A DNA stretch of 49,371 bases from Sphingobacteriia bacterium (GCA_008080835.1 VMDK01000116.1:1-49371); one strand, 5' to 3'; counted from the stretch's first letter, positions 1-8,798 are shown. Numbers and translations are program-made. Notes: a model not told the origin generated them from the sequence alone.

Positions 1-852
1 AACCACGATGTCGATGCCGATTACGCCACCGTATTTGGTATACAAAACGAAGTAAACGGAGATTATTCCTTCAGCACCGGAAGATCCAATGACATTTCAA
101 GCGCCTATGCCAGCTCTATGGGATATTTCCACGAAGTGGATGGAAATTACGCAACCGCCCTTGGATACTACAACAGGGTCAGAGGATCTGCCGGAATCGC
201 CGGTGGAATCTATAATATTTCCAATGCGTATGGGGAAACAGTTCTTGGTCTTTATGCCGACTCGGTGACTTCATTTTCCCGGAATGCCTACTCTTCTTCC
301 GACAGATTGTTTGTACTGGGTAATGGGACCTCAGCAGCAAGTCGAGCAAATGCCTTGACCGTGTTAAAGAATTCGAATGTATTCATCGGTGGTAATGAGG
401 CTGGTCTGACCACTGGCAACAGGACTCTGTATTTCCATGAAACCACACAAAACGGACCGAGTCTTGCCGGGACCGACATGGCAGCGATCTTTGCTGATGA
501 TGTCAGCGGAACGGTAGAGTTAAGAGTGAAGGACGAGGCAAATAACATCACAACGATCAGTCCGCATAACTTCAGCTTCATTCCGGGTGGCGCATCCGAA
601 CCTATGGCTTGGGCGTTTTATTCCGAACGCGGAAAGTCTGCGATCAACGTGGACATGATGCGCATGACACGCATTGTGGAGCAATTGTCGGGTGAAAAAT
701 TGATCTACGGAAATGGGGTCGAGTCATTCAACCCGAACTCTTCTGTGCTCAAGACACGTGTCGAGCAGCTGGAAACAGAGAACCGTGACTTAAAAAGAGC
801 GATCGAACTACTTGAAAAGCGATTGGACGAGATCGAATCGAAAGACAAATGA
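1..852 (+). CDS. Surface protein with YadA-head-like repeats and C-terminal coiled coil (5' partial)
   Basis: The frame is open to base 1, so the true start lies outside the window; 283 codons are visible. The first ~90 residues show short repeats of the form 'A.A.G....V.G.Y' (for example DYATVFGIQNEVNGDYS, NYATALGYYNRVRGSAG), like the left-handed beta-roll of trimeric adhesin heads and phage tail fibres. A middle part (residues ~95-210) resembles the end of Bacteroidota tail-fibre-domain proteins. The last ~35 residues (LKTRVEQLETENRDLKRAIE) form a heptad coiled coil suited to trimerisation. No T9SS sorting domain is present. Its stop overlaps the next start (ATGA), so the two are translationally coupled. 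A role as a surface fibre is inferred from the repeats only. Confidence 0.7.
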   Translation, partial: NHDVDADYATVFGIQNEVNGDYSFSTGRSNDISSAYASSMGYFHEVDGNYATALGYYNRVRGSAGIAGGIYNISNAYGETVLGLYADSVTSFSRNAYSSSDRLFVLGNGTSAASRANALTVLKNSNVFIGGNEAGLTTGNRTLYFHETTQNGPSLAGTDMAAIFADDVSGTVELRVKDEANNITTISPHNFSFIPGGASEPMAWAFYSERGKSAINVDMMRMTRIVEQLSGEKLIYGNGVESFNPNSSVLKTRVEQLETENRDLKRAIELLEKRLDEIESKDK

Positions 853-2312
853 GAGCTATCGCTGTCATATCACTGATGTGTCTGAGTTTGTGTTCTCACG
901 ATCTGTTTGGACAATTATACCTCAGCGACAATGCAGTCATGGACATTGGACAAGACGCCTTGTTGTATGTAAAAAACGGCGACATCGAGAATGAAGGAGA
1001 TCTGTACTATGCCGGAGAGATCGAGTTGATCGGGAACCTCGACAATGGGGATCGATTGGAAAGTGTAACGGGTGAGCCCAGTTTGTTTTCCGTAACGGGA
1101 GACTGGAACAATGACGGCTCCTTCCAAAGTGGTGTAGGTGAAGTCATTTTCAATGGAAATTCTCAAGTTCTTGGAGGAAGCAGTTCCAGTGCTTTTTATG
1201 ACCTTAACTTCTTAGGTCAACTTTCTGATGTCAAGGATGTTCAGACTAGCACATCTGTTGGCAATGAGCTTGGAATTGACGGGGCATGGATCGAGCTGAA
1301 TACCAAACAGTTATCCTTGTTTAATGCGCAGTACTCGATCGCCGAAAAAGGAGGTGTTTTTCACACAGATTTTGGTGGCAAGTTGGTGCTCGACGCCAAT
1401 GCCGCATCCATTAACCCCTATCCCATTCGATTTGCATATGATCGATCGAATCCATTGATCAGATATGCCGCGTTGGACAACCCAATTTCGGGTGCGCATT
1501 CAATAGGGTTCTACGAAGGTACACCCAGCGTTCATGGTTTGGATGCTTCACAGTCCATTGATAGTATATGCCGGATATTCAATGACCATTTCTGGTTCAT
1601 CGCTTCGGATCCGGGAGTCAATGTTGCCCTTCAAAGTGAAACAGATCCTTACTTTGAAAGAATGACAAAATGGGACGGAGCACAATGGAATGTTCTCCCC
1701 AGAAATTTGGGTCAGGCAGGAGTTGGATTCAACCACACCATGGTCAACTTACAAGGTGGCGACAGTTCTTTCTATACTTATTATTCGGAAATGCCATTCG
1801 TGGAAGCAGTTCCTTATCAGGAGATCTTTCACAGAGTACAAACCAGGCTCACCGCCGATTATTATTTGCCTTCAACCGGTTTAATAACCTGGACGCCCGA
1901 TGACCAACTTGGATGCTCAAACTGCCCAGATCCGCTATTTGAATCACTGAATTCTCAGGCGATCACCATTAGGGTAGAGAATGACATCTGCTACGATGAA
2001 GTCACCACTGAGATCGAAGTCCTCAAGCGTCCGGATGTGTTCATGCAGAACGCTTTTTCCCCAAACAATGGTGATAACCTGAACAACACGTTCAGACCGG
2101 TACTGGTTGATAACGAGACCTTGGTCTTTATGAGGATCTTTAATCGGTGGGGAGAAAAACTCTATGAAGGAACCGGTGCCTGGGATGGTACCTATCAGGG
2201 CAATGATGTGATGCCGGGTGTTTATTTGTACGAGATCAAAGTGAGACGAGTTTACAGCGACACTCACCACCAATTCATCAGTAAGAGTGGTACCTTGCAG
2301 GTTCTCCGCTAG
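849..2312 (+). CDS. Secreted protein with gliding-motility-type (type B) T9SS C-terminal domain
   Basis: This 487-residue protein begins with a Sec signal peptide (AVISLMCLSLCSHDLFGQ) and ends in a ~90-residue type B sorting domain with the hallmark FSPNNGDNLN, FNRWGEKLYEG and WDGTYQGNDVMPGVYLYEIK segments. This domain directs export through the type IX system and anchoring or release at the cell surface. The body is beta-rich and not recognised; a ...CYDEVTTEIEVLKRPDVF stretch just before the C-terminal domain looks like the end of an Ig-like module. ATG overlaps the upstream stop by 4 bp, and its own TAG directly abuts the xseA ATG (zero spacing). A surface gene is therefore in one operon with a DNA-repair nuclease. 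Confidence 0.85.
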   Translation: MRAIAVISLMCLSLCSHDLFGQLYLSDNAVMDIGQDALLYVKNGDIENEGDLYYAGEIELIGNLDNGDRLESVTGEPSLFSVTGDWNNDGSFQSGVGEVIFNGNSQVLGGSSSSAFYDLNFLGQLSDVKDVQTSTSVGNELGIDGAWIELNTKQLSLFNAQYSIAEKGGVFHTDFGGKLVLDANAASINPYPIRFAYDRSNPLIRYAALDNPISGAHSIGFYEGTPSVHGLDASQSIDSICRIFNDHFWFIASDPGVNVALQSETDPYFERMTKWDGAQWNVLPRNLGQAGVGFNHTMVNLQGGDSSFYTYYSEMPFVEAVPYQEIFHRVQTRLTADYYLPSTGLITWTPDDQLGCSNCPDPLFESLNSQAITIRVENDICYDEVTTEIEVLKRPDVFMQNAFSPNNGDNLNNTFRPVLVDNETLVFMRIFNRWGEKLYEGTGAWDGTYQGNDVMPGVYLYEIKVRRVYSDTHHQFISKSGTLQVLR

Positions 2313-3800
2313 ATGGACCAGGAACAAGCATATTTATCTCTCAGGCAATTGAACGCCTACATCGAAGATGTTCTTCAAAATGCATTCGAGGGTGCCTTTT
2401 GGTTAAAGGCGGAGATATCCCAGATCAACTTCCACCGCTCCGGTCATTGTTACCTCGAGTTGGTCGAACATTCGGGCCAAAATATTGTAGCAAAAGCACG
2501 AGCCACGATCTGGAGGTCGGCCCTCTCAAACATCCGTTTCGAACTGGGCTCGGACACGGACAATATCCTCGCCAGAGGAAAGGAAGTGCTTATACAAGCC
2601 ACAGTCAATTTCCACGCTGTATACGGTTTATCGATCTCTGTTCATCGAGTGGATAGTCGATTCGCATTAGGTGAACTCGAGCGTAAAAAACAGGAAACCA
2701 TCGATCAGCTGGAGAAAGAGGAATTACTGGAATTGAATTCCCAGCTTCCAATGCCTTTGGTCGCTCAAAAGATCGCGGTCATTTCCTCTGATGGAAGCAG
2801 CGGACAACAGGATTTCTTGAAGCAGGTTCGCGAGAATCCATACAAGATCAAATTGGACATTGAGCATTTTCATGCCAGTGTGCAAGGAGTGGGTTCAGAG
2901 TCGGAGATCTGTGAGCGACTAGATCAATTGATGGGAAGCGATTTCGATGTGATCGTGATGATCCGGGGTGGTGGATCCAAATTGGATCTAGAAACCTTTA
3001 ACAGCTATGAGATCGCAAAACGCATTGCCATCCACGACCTCCCGGTGATCACGGGAATTGGCCACGAGACCGACGTTTCGGTAGCTGATATAGTGGCGCA
3101 TATGAGTCTGAAAACGCCTACCGCTGCTGCCGCATTCCTCATTGATCGGGCAGCCGAGTTCCTGAGAAAGATCGGATCTGATTTCTACGAGATCCTGCAT
3201 CGATACGAATTGAAGCTCCATAACTCGAAGTCGTTCATTCAAAATTCAAGTAAGCAGGTAAATCAGAAAGCCGTACATGCCGTTCAAATCCAACGTAGTG
3301 CGTTACAACGTCAGGGAAATAGAGTGATCCGATTTGCACGAACCAAGGTCTCCTCAGAATCGGGAAAGATCGATCTGCGAAGAGATATCCTGGTGAACAA
3401 ACCACTGGATCTGTTGCGAGAACGAAAAAGCAGGGATCGACTAACTGAGCAGATCATCTTAGGGCGCTCCGGAAAGATACTTTCCGAAAATCGAGCGAAG
3501 CTGTCGATCCAAAAAGAGGTGTTAGTGAGCAAGAGTTTTCATATATTACATGAGTCAAAGAGCTTCATTCAGAAGAATGAAGTTCTGCTGAACAATGCGC
3601 ATCCTGATCGGATCCTTCAGAGAGGATTCAGTGTGGTGCGAAAATCAAATAAGGCGATCACCGAAAACACCAAATTAAAAGATGGCGATCTTTTGGAGAT
3701 CGAACTTTACAAAAGAAAGATCTACGCACAATTTTTAAATGAAGAACCGGAATGGCAGAAACTAAAGACCTTACTTACGAAAAAGCCGCAAAAGAGCTAG
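2313..3800 (+). CDS. xseA: Exodeoxyribonuclease VII large subunit
   Basis: This is the catalytic large subunit of exonuclease VII, which degrades single-stranded DNA from both ends into oligonucleotides and acts in mismatch repair and DNA-damage tolerance. The 495-residue length is slightly long for the family. An N-terminal OB-fold spans residues ~8-105 (FWLKAEISQINFHRSGHCYL). The conserved catalytic core follows (IAVISSDGSSGQQDF, VIVMIRGGGSKLDLETFNS, ITGIGHETDVSVADIVAHMS, KTPTAAAAFL). A long coiled coil (~270-430) precedes the C-terminal HPDRILQRGFSVV / DGDLLEIEL segment. The ATG is immediately after the upstream stop. The 3' end overlaps xseB by 49 bp, which should couple synthesis of the large subunit to that of its small partner. 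Confidence 0.97.
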   Translation: MDQEQAYLSLRQLNAYIEDVLQNAFEGAFWLKAEISQINFHRSGHCYLELVEHSGQNIVAKARATIWRSALSNIRFELGSDTDNILARGKEVLIQATVNFHAVYGLSISVHRVDSRFALGELERKKQETIDQLEKEELLELNSQLPMPLVAQKIAVISSDGSSGQQDFLKQVRENPYKIKLDIEHFHASVQGVGSESEICERLDQLMGSDFDVIVMIRGGGSKLDLETFNSYEIAKRIAIHDLPVITGIGHETDVSVADIVAHMSLKTPTAAAAFLIDRAAEFLRKIGSDFYEILHRYELKLHNSKSFIQNSSKQVNQKAVHAVQIQRSALQRQGNRVIRFARTKVSSESGKIDLRRDILVNKPLDLLRERKSRDRLTEQIILGRSGKILSENRAKLSIQKEVLVSKSFHILHESKSFIQKNEVLLNNAHPDRILQRGFSVVRKSNKAITENTKLKDGDLLEIELYKRKIYAQFLNEEPEWQKLKTLLTKKPQKS

Positions 3801-3955
3801 AGTCCATTCTTGCAGAATTGGAGGATGACACCATCTCTGTGGACGACCTAGCAAACAAGGTAGAAAGAGCATCTGTACTTTTAAAATTCTGTTCAGGAAA
3901 ACTCACGGACACAGAGAAGAAGATCAATGAGATCGTCGACGATCTTGGTTTATAA
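3752..3955 (+). CDS. xseB: Exodeoxyribonuclease VII small subunit
   Basis: This 67-residue protein is the accessory subunit that binds the coiled coil of XseA; several copies bind per large subunit. The family pattern is visible: LTYEKAAKELESILAELEDD, then SVDDLANKVERASVLLKFCSGKLTDTEKKI, two helices joined by a turn. It is read in another frame over the last 49 bp of xseA, an unusually long overlap for this pair. Its TAA stop lies in the same frame as the downstream orphan sorting-domain fragment, so read-through of one codon would join the two. Confidence 0.95.
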   Translation: MAETKDLTYEKAAKELESILAELEDDTISVDDLANKVERASVLLKFCSGKLTDTEKKINEIVDDLGL

Positions 3956-4312
3956 TCTGATAATCAGCACATAAGCCACAAATCCGGTGACAACGGCTGT
4001 ATGGACAGCACTGATATGACCGTAGCCGTAAGGGATAATCTGGTCGTATTCATTCCGACTTCCTTCTCGCCTGATAACGACGACAATCTCAATGATGTGT
4101 TCAAAGTATCTGGAGTTGGGTTTACCAATGTGCGTTGTCAGATCTACAATCGCTGGGGCGAGAAACTACTCGACGAAGAAGACTTCTCCTCATGGGACGG
4201 AACCTATATGGGTGAAAAAGTGCAATCGGGGATCTATATCTACCAGATGACCTTTACCGATTACAAGAATGTCCGTCATTTTAAGAATGGAACCATTCAG
4301 GTGATCCGGTAA
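3956..4312 (+). pseudogene. Orphan gliding-motility-type T9SS C-terminal domain (remnant of a larger gene)
   Basis: Only the tail of a secreted protein remains. The frame is open directly after the xseB stop and reads ...SGDNGCMDSTDMTVAVRD, the usual end of an Ig/PKD module. A complete type B sorting domain follows (FIPTSFSPDNDDNLNDVF, YNRWGEKLLDEED, WDGTYMGEKVQSGIYIYQ). An ATG exists at 4001 (103 residues), but it falls inside the Ig-like tail and no signal peptide precedes it, so the product could not reach the Sec pathway. The best reading is a 3' remnant left by a deletion or recombination. A stand-alone expressed domain is the alternative. The last residues (TIQVIR) are intact, so decay is recent or selection persists. 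Confidence 0.7.
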
Positions 4313-4315
4313 AGA

Positions 4316-6493
4316 TCACAACTTCACGAATCGAAAGACCCTCCCGCTCTCATGTAATCTCAACAGGTAAAGCCCTTGCACCAAAGCACTGACGTCCAAA
4401 CCGATCTTTGAATCGATCCTTCCCATCAAGACGACTTGTCCAAGTTCATTGAACACCTCGCAGTCTTGCGTTGGAGTATCTTCAGAATCAGCGTAGTAAA
4501 GTCTGCTCGTCGTTGGATTCGGGAATAGCACGACATAGGTTTCAGCGACCATTTCACCTTCGGTAGCCAGTGCTAACTGTATAGCACGGTACGCTGTGGT
4601 CTTACCCGTTCCCCAGATGGAGTTACCTCCTGTTTCGAACTCCTGGGTTTTGACATCCTCGCGGGTTGTCGCCTTCAATATTTCCTTGACCTGATAAGCA
4701 GATAAAGAAGGATTTGCCTGAAGGACTAGAGCTGCCACACCGGTCAATGCCGGTGAAGACATGGACGTCCCTGAGAATCGGGCAAACGGATATGATCGTC
4801 CTTGAAACGAGACTTCCTCGATCATCTCGAAATCATCGGTGGTGAATGAAGAAATGGAAGATGCGACACCCACACCCGGAGCTGAAAGATCTGGTTTGAC
4901 ATATGTGCGGCCCATCACGGGACCATGACTGGAAAATCCGGCGATGTCGCCTGGGATCGGATCGATATTCGGGACCCTGATCTCGGAAATATGTGCGCCA
5001 ACGGTGATCACTGCCTCCGTGGTGCCCGGATCACTGACCGTAAAGCTATCGTTCCCCGAAAGCCATCCCGGGAACATTCCAACGAACGGACGTCCCCAGT
5101 TCTTCGTGGATCGTTCCCCTTCCACGACATTCCAAAAATGCACTTCGGAGTCATCCGATGTTGCTGCTATTGCCACATCCCAGCGTTGATTCGTCAAACG
5201 GAATTTCATCACCATATGCGCTCTATCATTCACAGGATGTGCCGAGTCAGCCGTCATCTTAAAGAAGAAGGTGTCTGTCCCATCTGTATAAAATCCTTTG
5301 TCCGTACCGTCGACAGATGTATGGTAGAACCGACTGCTTTCGATCAAGTTCCTTCCGGCATCGTATACCAGATATTGGACCCCAAAATCGCTTTGCTGCG
5401 ATCCCCACATGATCACAGTTTGGCCCCAAAGCTCTTCCGTGCTCACGAAACCGAGGAAACTGATCCCACTACGGATCGTGTCATTGTCGAATTCGTGCTG
5501 AATGTGCATCCTGCGGTTGCCATTATTCCCCGCTGAGGTAACCATGACCACACCTGCGTCCATCATCTCTTTGATCGCTTCGCTACCTATGGAGTTGCCA
5601 TCCATAGTGGCTTTATGGTAATTCCCGAAACTCATGTTCACTACGAGTCTTTTTCCTTCCCGGTCTGCGATCGACTTCATCCACTGTATGGCATCGATAT
5701 ACGCGCTCACATCCCTGTCAGGGGAGGCGAACAGCAATTCAGCATCATATGCCACTCCACGGTATTTCTTACCTGCTCCGCTACCTGCGGCAATTCCTGT
5801 AACATGAGTACCATGGGTGTCGTATCCCGAGCTGTGGCCCGAAGTGTCTGAACCAGCAGCGATCAGATCATCCTTTCCGTAATAAGCTGTACCATAGCTG
5901 TAACCCGTGGGTGCAGGTCCGCTCTTTTTGAATTGATCCCAGGCAGCTAGTATTCGGTAGTTCTCGAGGAGTGTGTCATAGAACATCGGATGGGTATAAT
6001 CAAATCCCCAGTCGATCACCCCGATGATCACGTCCTTGCCTGTGTAGCCCATATCCAATCCGACACCTCGGTGAACGCTATCTGCTCTCATATCATAAAC
6101 CGCTCTGTCAAGATCAGGATAGATATGTCCGGGAGTTTCTATGTATTTCAAGCACGAAAGGTCCCGTATCACATGTAGCTCATGTAACGGGAAGAGCATG
6201 TTCAAATGTGTTTCCGAAGACCAGGTAACGATCGCACCTAGTTCGTTCAGTTCACTCAGCTCTGCTCCTGATTTTTTGACAGCAAGCAAGGGAATGTAAG
6301 ACTCCCCGTCTATCTGCTCCACTCTGGTGACCTCCGGTTTGATGGGTGAGAAATCACGCGCAACAGCAGAAACTTGGGAGGAATTCAAATATTGATCAAG
6401 CAACAACTCGGTCTCCGTGCTCATGCGCACTTGCGACCACGCCGTACATGCTAAAAAACTTGCCAGAAGTGATATAAATATCCGCTTTCTCAT
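4316..6493 (-). CDS. Secreted subtilisin-like (S8) serine protease with type A T9SS sorting domain
   Basis: From the chosen ATG (6493) the protein has 725 residues: signal peptide RKRIFISLLASFLACTAWSQ, a propeptide-like region to ~130, an S8 catalytic domain, and a C-terminal type A sorting domain (VVLFPNPTTSRLYY to RVFRFVKL). The triad is visible: Asp in GVIDWGFDYTHP (~160), His in YDTHGTHVTGIAAG (~225), Ser in FSGTSMSSPALTG (~565). An insertion between His and Ser carries a CUB-like or beta domain. The longer ORF start at 6550 was rejected because the signal peptide begins at the internal ATG and a TATTTTTG promoter box lies 9-16 bp upstream of it. It should be exported and attached at the surface, degrading external protein. 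Its stop is 3 bp from the orphan domain on the other strand. Confidence 0.93.
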   Translation of the reverse strand: MRKRIFISLLASFLACTAWSQVRMSTETELLLDQYLNSSQVSAVARDFSPIKPEVTRVEQIDGESYIPLLAVKKSGAELSELNELGAIVTWSSETHLNMLFPLHELHVIRDLSCLKYIETPGHIYPDLDRAVYDMRADSVHRGVGLDMGYTGKDVIIGVIDWGFDYTHPMFYDTLLENYRILAAWDQFKKSGPAPTGYSYGTAYYGKDDLIAAGSDTSGHSSGYDTHGTHVTGIAAGSGAGKKYRGVAYDAELLFASPDRDVSAYIDAIQWMKSIADREGKRLVVNMSFGNYHKATMDGNSIGSEAIKEMMDAGVVMVTSAGNNGNRRMHIQHEFDNDTIRSGISFLGFVSTEELWGQTVIMWGSQQSDFGVQYLVYDAGRNLIESSRFYHTSVDGTDKGFYTDGTDTFFFKMTADSAHPVNDRAHMVMKFRLTNQRWDVAIAATSDDSEVHFWNVVEGERSTKNWGRPFVGMFPGWLSGNDSFTVSDPGTTEAVITVGAHISEIRVPNIDPIPGDIAGFSSHGPVMGRTYVKPDLSAPGVGVASSISSFTTDDFEMIEEVSFQGRSYPFARFSGTSMSSPALTGVAALVLQANPSLSAYQVKEILKATTREDVKTQEFETGGNSIWGTGKTTAYRAIQLALATEGEMVAETYVVLFPNPTTSRLYYADSEDTPTQDCEVFNELGQVVLMGRIDSKIGLDVSALVQGLYLLRLHESGRVFRFVKL

Positions 6494-6501
6494 GAAGCGA
6501 A

Positions 6502-6509
6502 CAAAAATA
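6502..6509 (-). promoter_or_regulatory. Bacteroidota -7 box for the S8 protease
   Basis: Read on the minus strand, this is TATTTTTG, a perfect match to TAnnTTTG. It ends 9 bp before the ATG, so the transcript would start about 0-4 nt ahead of the start codon. No TTG-type -33 element is seen at the usual spacing. Confidence 0.6.
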
Positions 6510-6514
6510 ACGGA

Positions 6515-6640
6515 TTGGCCATTAGCTATTGGCTCTTGGCTAAATGCCACAAACTGATGGCTGTTCGCTGAGAATTGCTGTCGAATTAGGACCGTAACCC
6601 AATCTCCTAAACCTTTCCCCTAATAACTTTCTCCTAAATC
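6515..6640. repeat. Degenerate short repeats upstream of the S8 protease
   Basis: Two low-complexity stretches fill this 5' region. At 6515-6548 a TTGGCYATTAGC-like motif recurs, with imperfect dyad symmetry. At 6602-6640 the minus strand reads three rough copies of TTAGGRGAAAG spaced 13-15 bp apart. No gene is seen here. They look like minisatellite remnants between the protease promoter and the icd 3' end. Confidence 0.4.
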
Positions 6641-6641
6641 C

Positions 6642-8108
6642 TTATTCTCCTTGTCCAAGCGAGAAGCCAAGTTCTCCGTCGAAGTAATAGAGGTTTTCCG
6701 TCTTAACTACGTCCACCCCATTGTTGAGAAGCTTTGACAGCAATTCGGAAACAGACGTCCTGGATACTTCCTTCATCTGCTTCACATCCTTCGGATTTTC
6801 CTTGTGCACAAATCGACATCTCCAGTGATCAGTGCAAAATGTCTCAGGAAGACCATTTGGATATACTTTCACTCCCCGGTTGGTGATCATTTTGAGCTTC
6901 AACTCTCCATCGGTAAGAGATTCAAGTTTCTGTCCCAACTCATCCGGTGTGCAGGTAGAATCATCGATGAAGAGGTCAGATCCCACCAATGTTTTTGCAG
7001 CGGTCGGACGATCGTACTTCTCGAAATCGATCACATGGTAGCTGTCTTTGTCGTACTCCACAGTTGCAAATTGACGAGGTGTTTTCCCCATTCGTTCGAT
7101 CACAGCATCGGCAAATTCTTTAGTACACACTTGCATCTTGCTGTTCTGAGGGTTGTAGATATCTCCGGTATGAATGCCATCTTCGATGGTAGTCCTCCAG
7201 GCATTAGAAACGCGTTCCGCAGCTTCAAGTTGACCGAGATGCTGCAGCATCAGTTCAGCTCCGGCCAAAAGACCGCTTGGGTTGGCGATGTTCTGTCCGG
7301 CAATATCCGGAGCAGAACCGTGCACCGCTTCGAACATGGCGAATCCGTCGCCGATATTCGACGATCCACCAAACCCAACAGATCCTGTGAGCTGCGCAGC
7401 AATATCAGAGATGATGTCTCCGTACAGGTTCAATGTGACAACCACATCGAATTTCTCTGGGTGGTCAGCAAGCAAAGCCGCTCCGATATCGATGATGCGG
7501 ATCTCCGACTCAATGTCCGGATACTCTGCTGCGATCTCGCGGAATACATTGCTGAACAATCCATCACTGAGCTTCATGATATTATCTTTCACCATACAGG
7601 TCACTTTTCGGCGATTGTATACTTTGGCATACTCGAAGGCGTAACGTATAATCTTGCGCGTTCCTGGGATACTGATCAGTTTCAGGCATTGGAATACGTC
7701 AGTGGTCTGACGGTGCTCAATCCCGGCATAAAGGTCCTCTTCATTTTCCCGAACAATGACAGTATCCATAAGCGGATGCTTGGAATCAATGAACGGAGCA
7801 TGGCTCTTACAGGGACGAATATTTGCAAATAGCCCAAGGCTCTTGCGAATGGTCACATTCAAGCTCTTGTAGCCACCGCCCTGTGGGGTGGTGATCGGTG
7901 CTTTGAGAAAGATCTTATTCCTTCGAAGGGTATCCCAGGATTCATTCGTGATCCCGGCTGTGTTACCCGACAAATAGACTTTCTCTCCAACATCGATGAA
8001 ATCATATTCCAGTTCCGCTCCCGCTGCTTCGATGATACGAAGAGTTGCGTCCATGATCTCCGGACCGATACCGTCTCCTTTTGCTACTGTGATTCGTTTT
8101 TTCGCCAT
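6642..8108 (-). CDS. icd: Isocitrate dehydrogenase (long, C-terminally extended type)
   Basis: This TCA-cycle enzyme oxidatively decarboxylates isocitrate to 2-oxoglutarate. The 488 residues comprise a beta-decarboxylating dehydrogenase core (1-~335) and the ~140-residue C-terminal domain seen in Thermus/Rickettsia-type enzymes. Substrate-binding segments are visible: KSLNVTIRKSLGLFANIRP, VRENEEDLYAGIEHR, MVKDNIMKLSDGLF, and metal-binding LYGDIISDIAAQ. The cofactor loop reads EAVHGSAPDIAGQNIANPSG, with Asp-Ile where NADP enzymes have Lys-Tyr. This favours NAD, although many relatives are annotated as NADP-dependent. It is transcribed alone from a TACTTTTG box 63-70 bp upstream. Confidence 0.93.
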   Translation of the reverse strand: MAKKRITVAKGDGIGPEIMDATLRIIEAAGAELEYDFIDVGEKVYLSGNTAGITNESWDTLRRNKIFLKAPITTPQGGGYKSLNVTIRKSLGLFANIRPCKSHAPFIDSKHPLMDTVIVRENEEDLYAGIEHRQTTDVFQCLKLISIPGTRKIIRYAFEYAKVYNRRKVTCMVKDNIMKLSDGLFSNVFREIAAEYPDIESEIRIIDIGAALLADHPEKFDVVVTLNLYGDIISDIAAQLTGSVGFGGSSNIGDGFAMFEAVHGSAPDIAGQNIANPSGLLAGAELMLQHLGQLEAAERVSNAWRTTIEDGIHTGDIYNPQNSKMQVCTKEFADAVIERMGKTPRQFATVEYDKDSYHVIDFEKYDRPTAAKTLVGSDLFIDDSTCTPDELGQKLESLTDGELKLKMITNRGVKVYPNGLPETFCTDHWRCRFVHKENPKDVKQMKEVSRTSVSELLSKLLNNGVDVVKTENLYYFDGELGFSLGQGE

Positions 8109-8170
8109 TTCAATGATCTGTGTTTGGTTCTGACCTCAGGATTAACAATTCGTCATCCAAAAAGTCGGCG

Positions 8171-8178
8171 CAAAAGTA
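8171..8178 (-). promoter_or_regulatory. -7 promoter box for icd
   Basis: The minus strand reads TACTTTTG, matching TAnnTTTG, within GCAAAAGTAAGAATTA on the plus strand. It lies 63 bp upstream of the icd ATG. No clear -33 TTG is visible. The 8109-8330 gap otherwise holds nothing recognisable. Confidence 0.55.
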
Positions 8179-8330
8179 AGAATTAGGCCTATTCCATAGA
8201 AGGAAAAGGCCAGATAGAACACAGATTTATCACACGAATAGCAAACTGACGACTTTCTCGAACTCGATTTGGCTTTTTAGGCTTCAATTGATTTTCTGAA
8301 CCGCCACCGACTCCACCGGATTGATTTAAA

Positions 8331-8361
8331 AAAAAGCCTCATCAACACGATGAGGCTTTTT
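8331..8361 (-). terminator. Intrinsic terminator of the 4-TM membrane protein gene
   Basis: This is a perfect 12-bp stem (AAAAAGCCTCAT / ATGAGGCTTTTT) with a 7-nt loop, placed 20 bp after the stop of the minus-strand gene 8382-8798. The stem ends in a T-run on the minus strand. Confidence 0.9.
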
Positions 8362-8381
8362 CGCTCAGGAGGATAATTCGA

Positions 8382-8798
8382 TCACTTGAATACCAGCACA
8401 GCCAATATCAAAATGGCCAATCCTACCGGTAAAGCAATTCGTCCAAGCTTACCGATCTTCTGGAGTTGACTGAAATCCCCTTGCTGGGCCTTCTTGCCTG
8501 CCGAGGTCATGATCCCGATCAAGGCCCCAAGCACCACTACAAGGATCAATTTGGTCAGCAGCAACGTGTTTCCGGGTAACATACCCCATCTTCCATCCAT
8601 GAGAAATAACCCACTGATCACCAGCAATGTAAGCCCTATGTGCCCCATCCTGCTTAATCCGAGTGCATTGACCATGAATTTAGGCCGCTCTTCCTCCGGA
8701 AGTTTAGCAGCTGCCATTCCCAGGAACATGAAGCCAAAGCTTGTTCCAAGCCCCATGACCAGACCGATAAAGTGAAAAATCAATAATGTCTCTCGCAT
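8382..8798 (-). CDS. Small four-helix integral membrane protein
   Basis: From the ATG at 8798 it has 138 residues; the ORF track start at 8819 is a GTG that only adds MNQLKHK. Four hydrophobic helices are visible: LLIFHFIGLVMGLGTSFGFM, MGHIGLTLLVISGLFLM, LLLTKLILVVVLGALIGIM, IALPVGLAILILAVLVF. The arrangement, with a His in helix 1 and another near the start of helix 2, recalls small CopD/DUF2269-like membrane proteins that may bind haem or metal. That link is by resemblance only. It is monocistronic with its own terminator, and no neighbour hints at a pathway. Confidence 0.75.
   Translation of the reverse strand: MRETLLIFHFIGLVMGLGTSFGFMFLGMAAAKLPEEERPKFMVNALGLSRMGHIGLTLLVISGLFLMDGRWGMLPGNTLLLTKLILVVVLGALIGIMTSAGKKAQQGDFSQLQKIGKLGRIALPVGLAILILAVLVFK

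Noticed and set aside
4925-5536. Plus-strand ORF of 203 codons opposite the S8 protease
   Set aside because: Shadow of the protease gene, with no recognisable features.
6804-7832. Plus-strand ORF of 342 codons opposite icd
   Set aside because: It is the antisense shadow of a well-supported gene; the translated sequence is Cys/His/Ser-rich without domain or signal.
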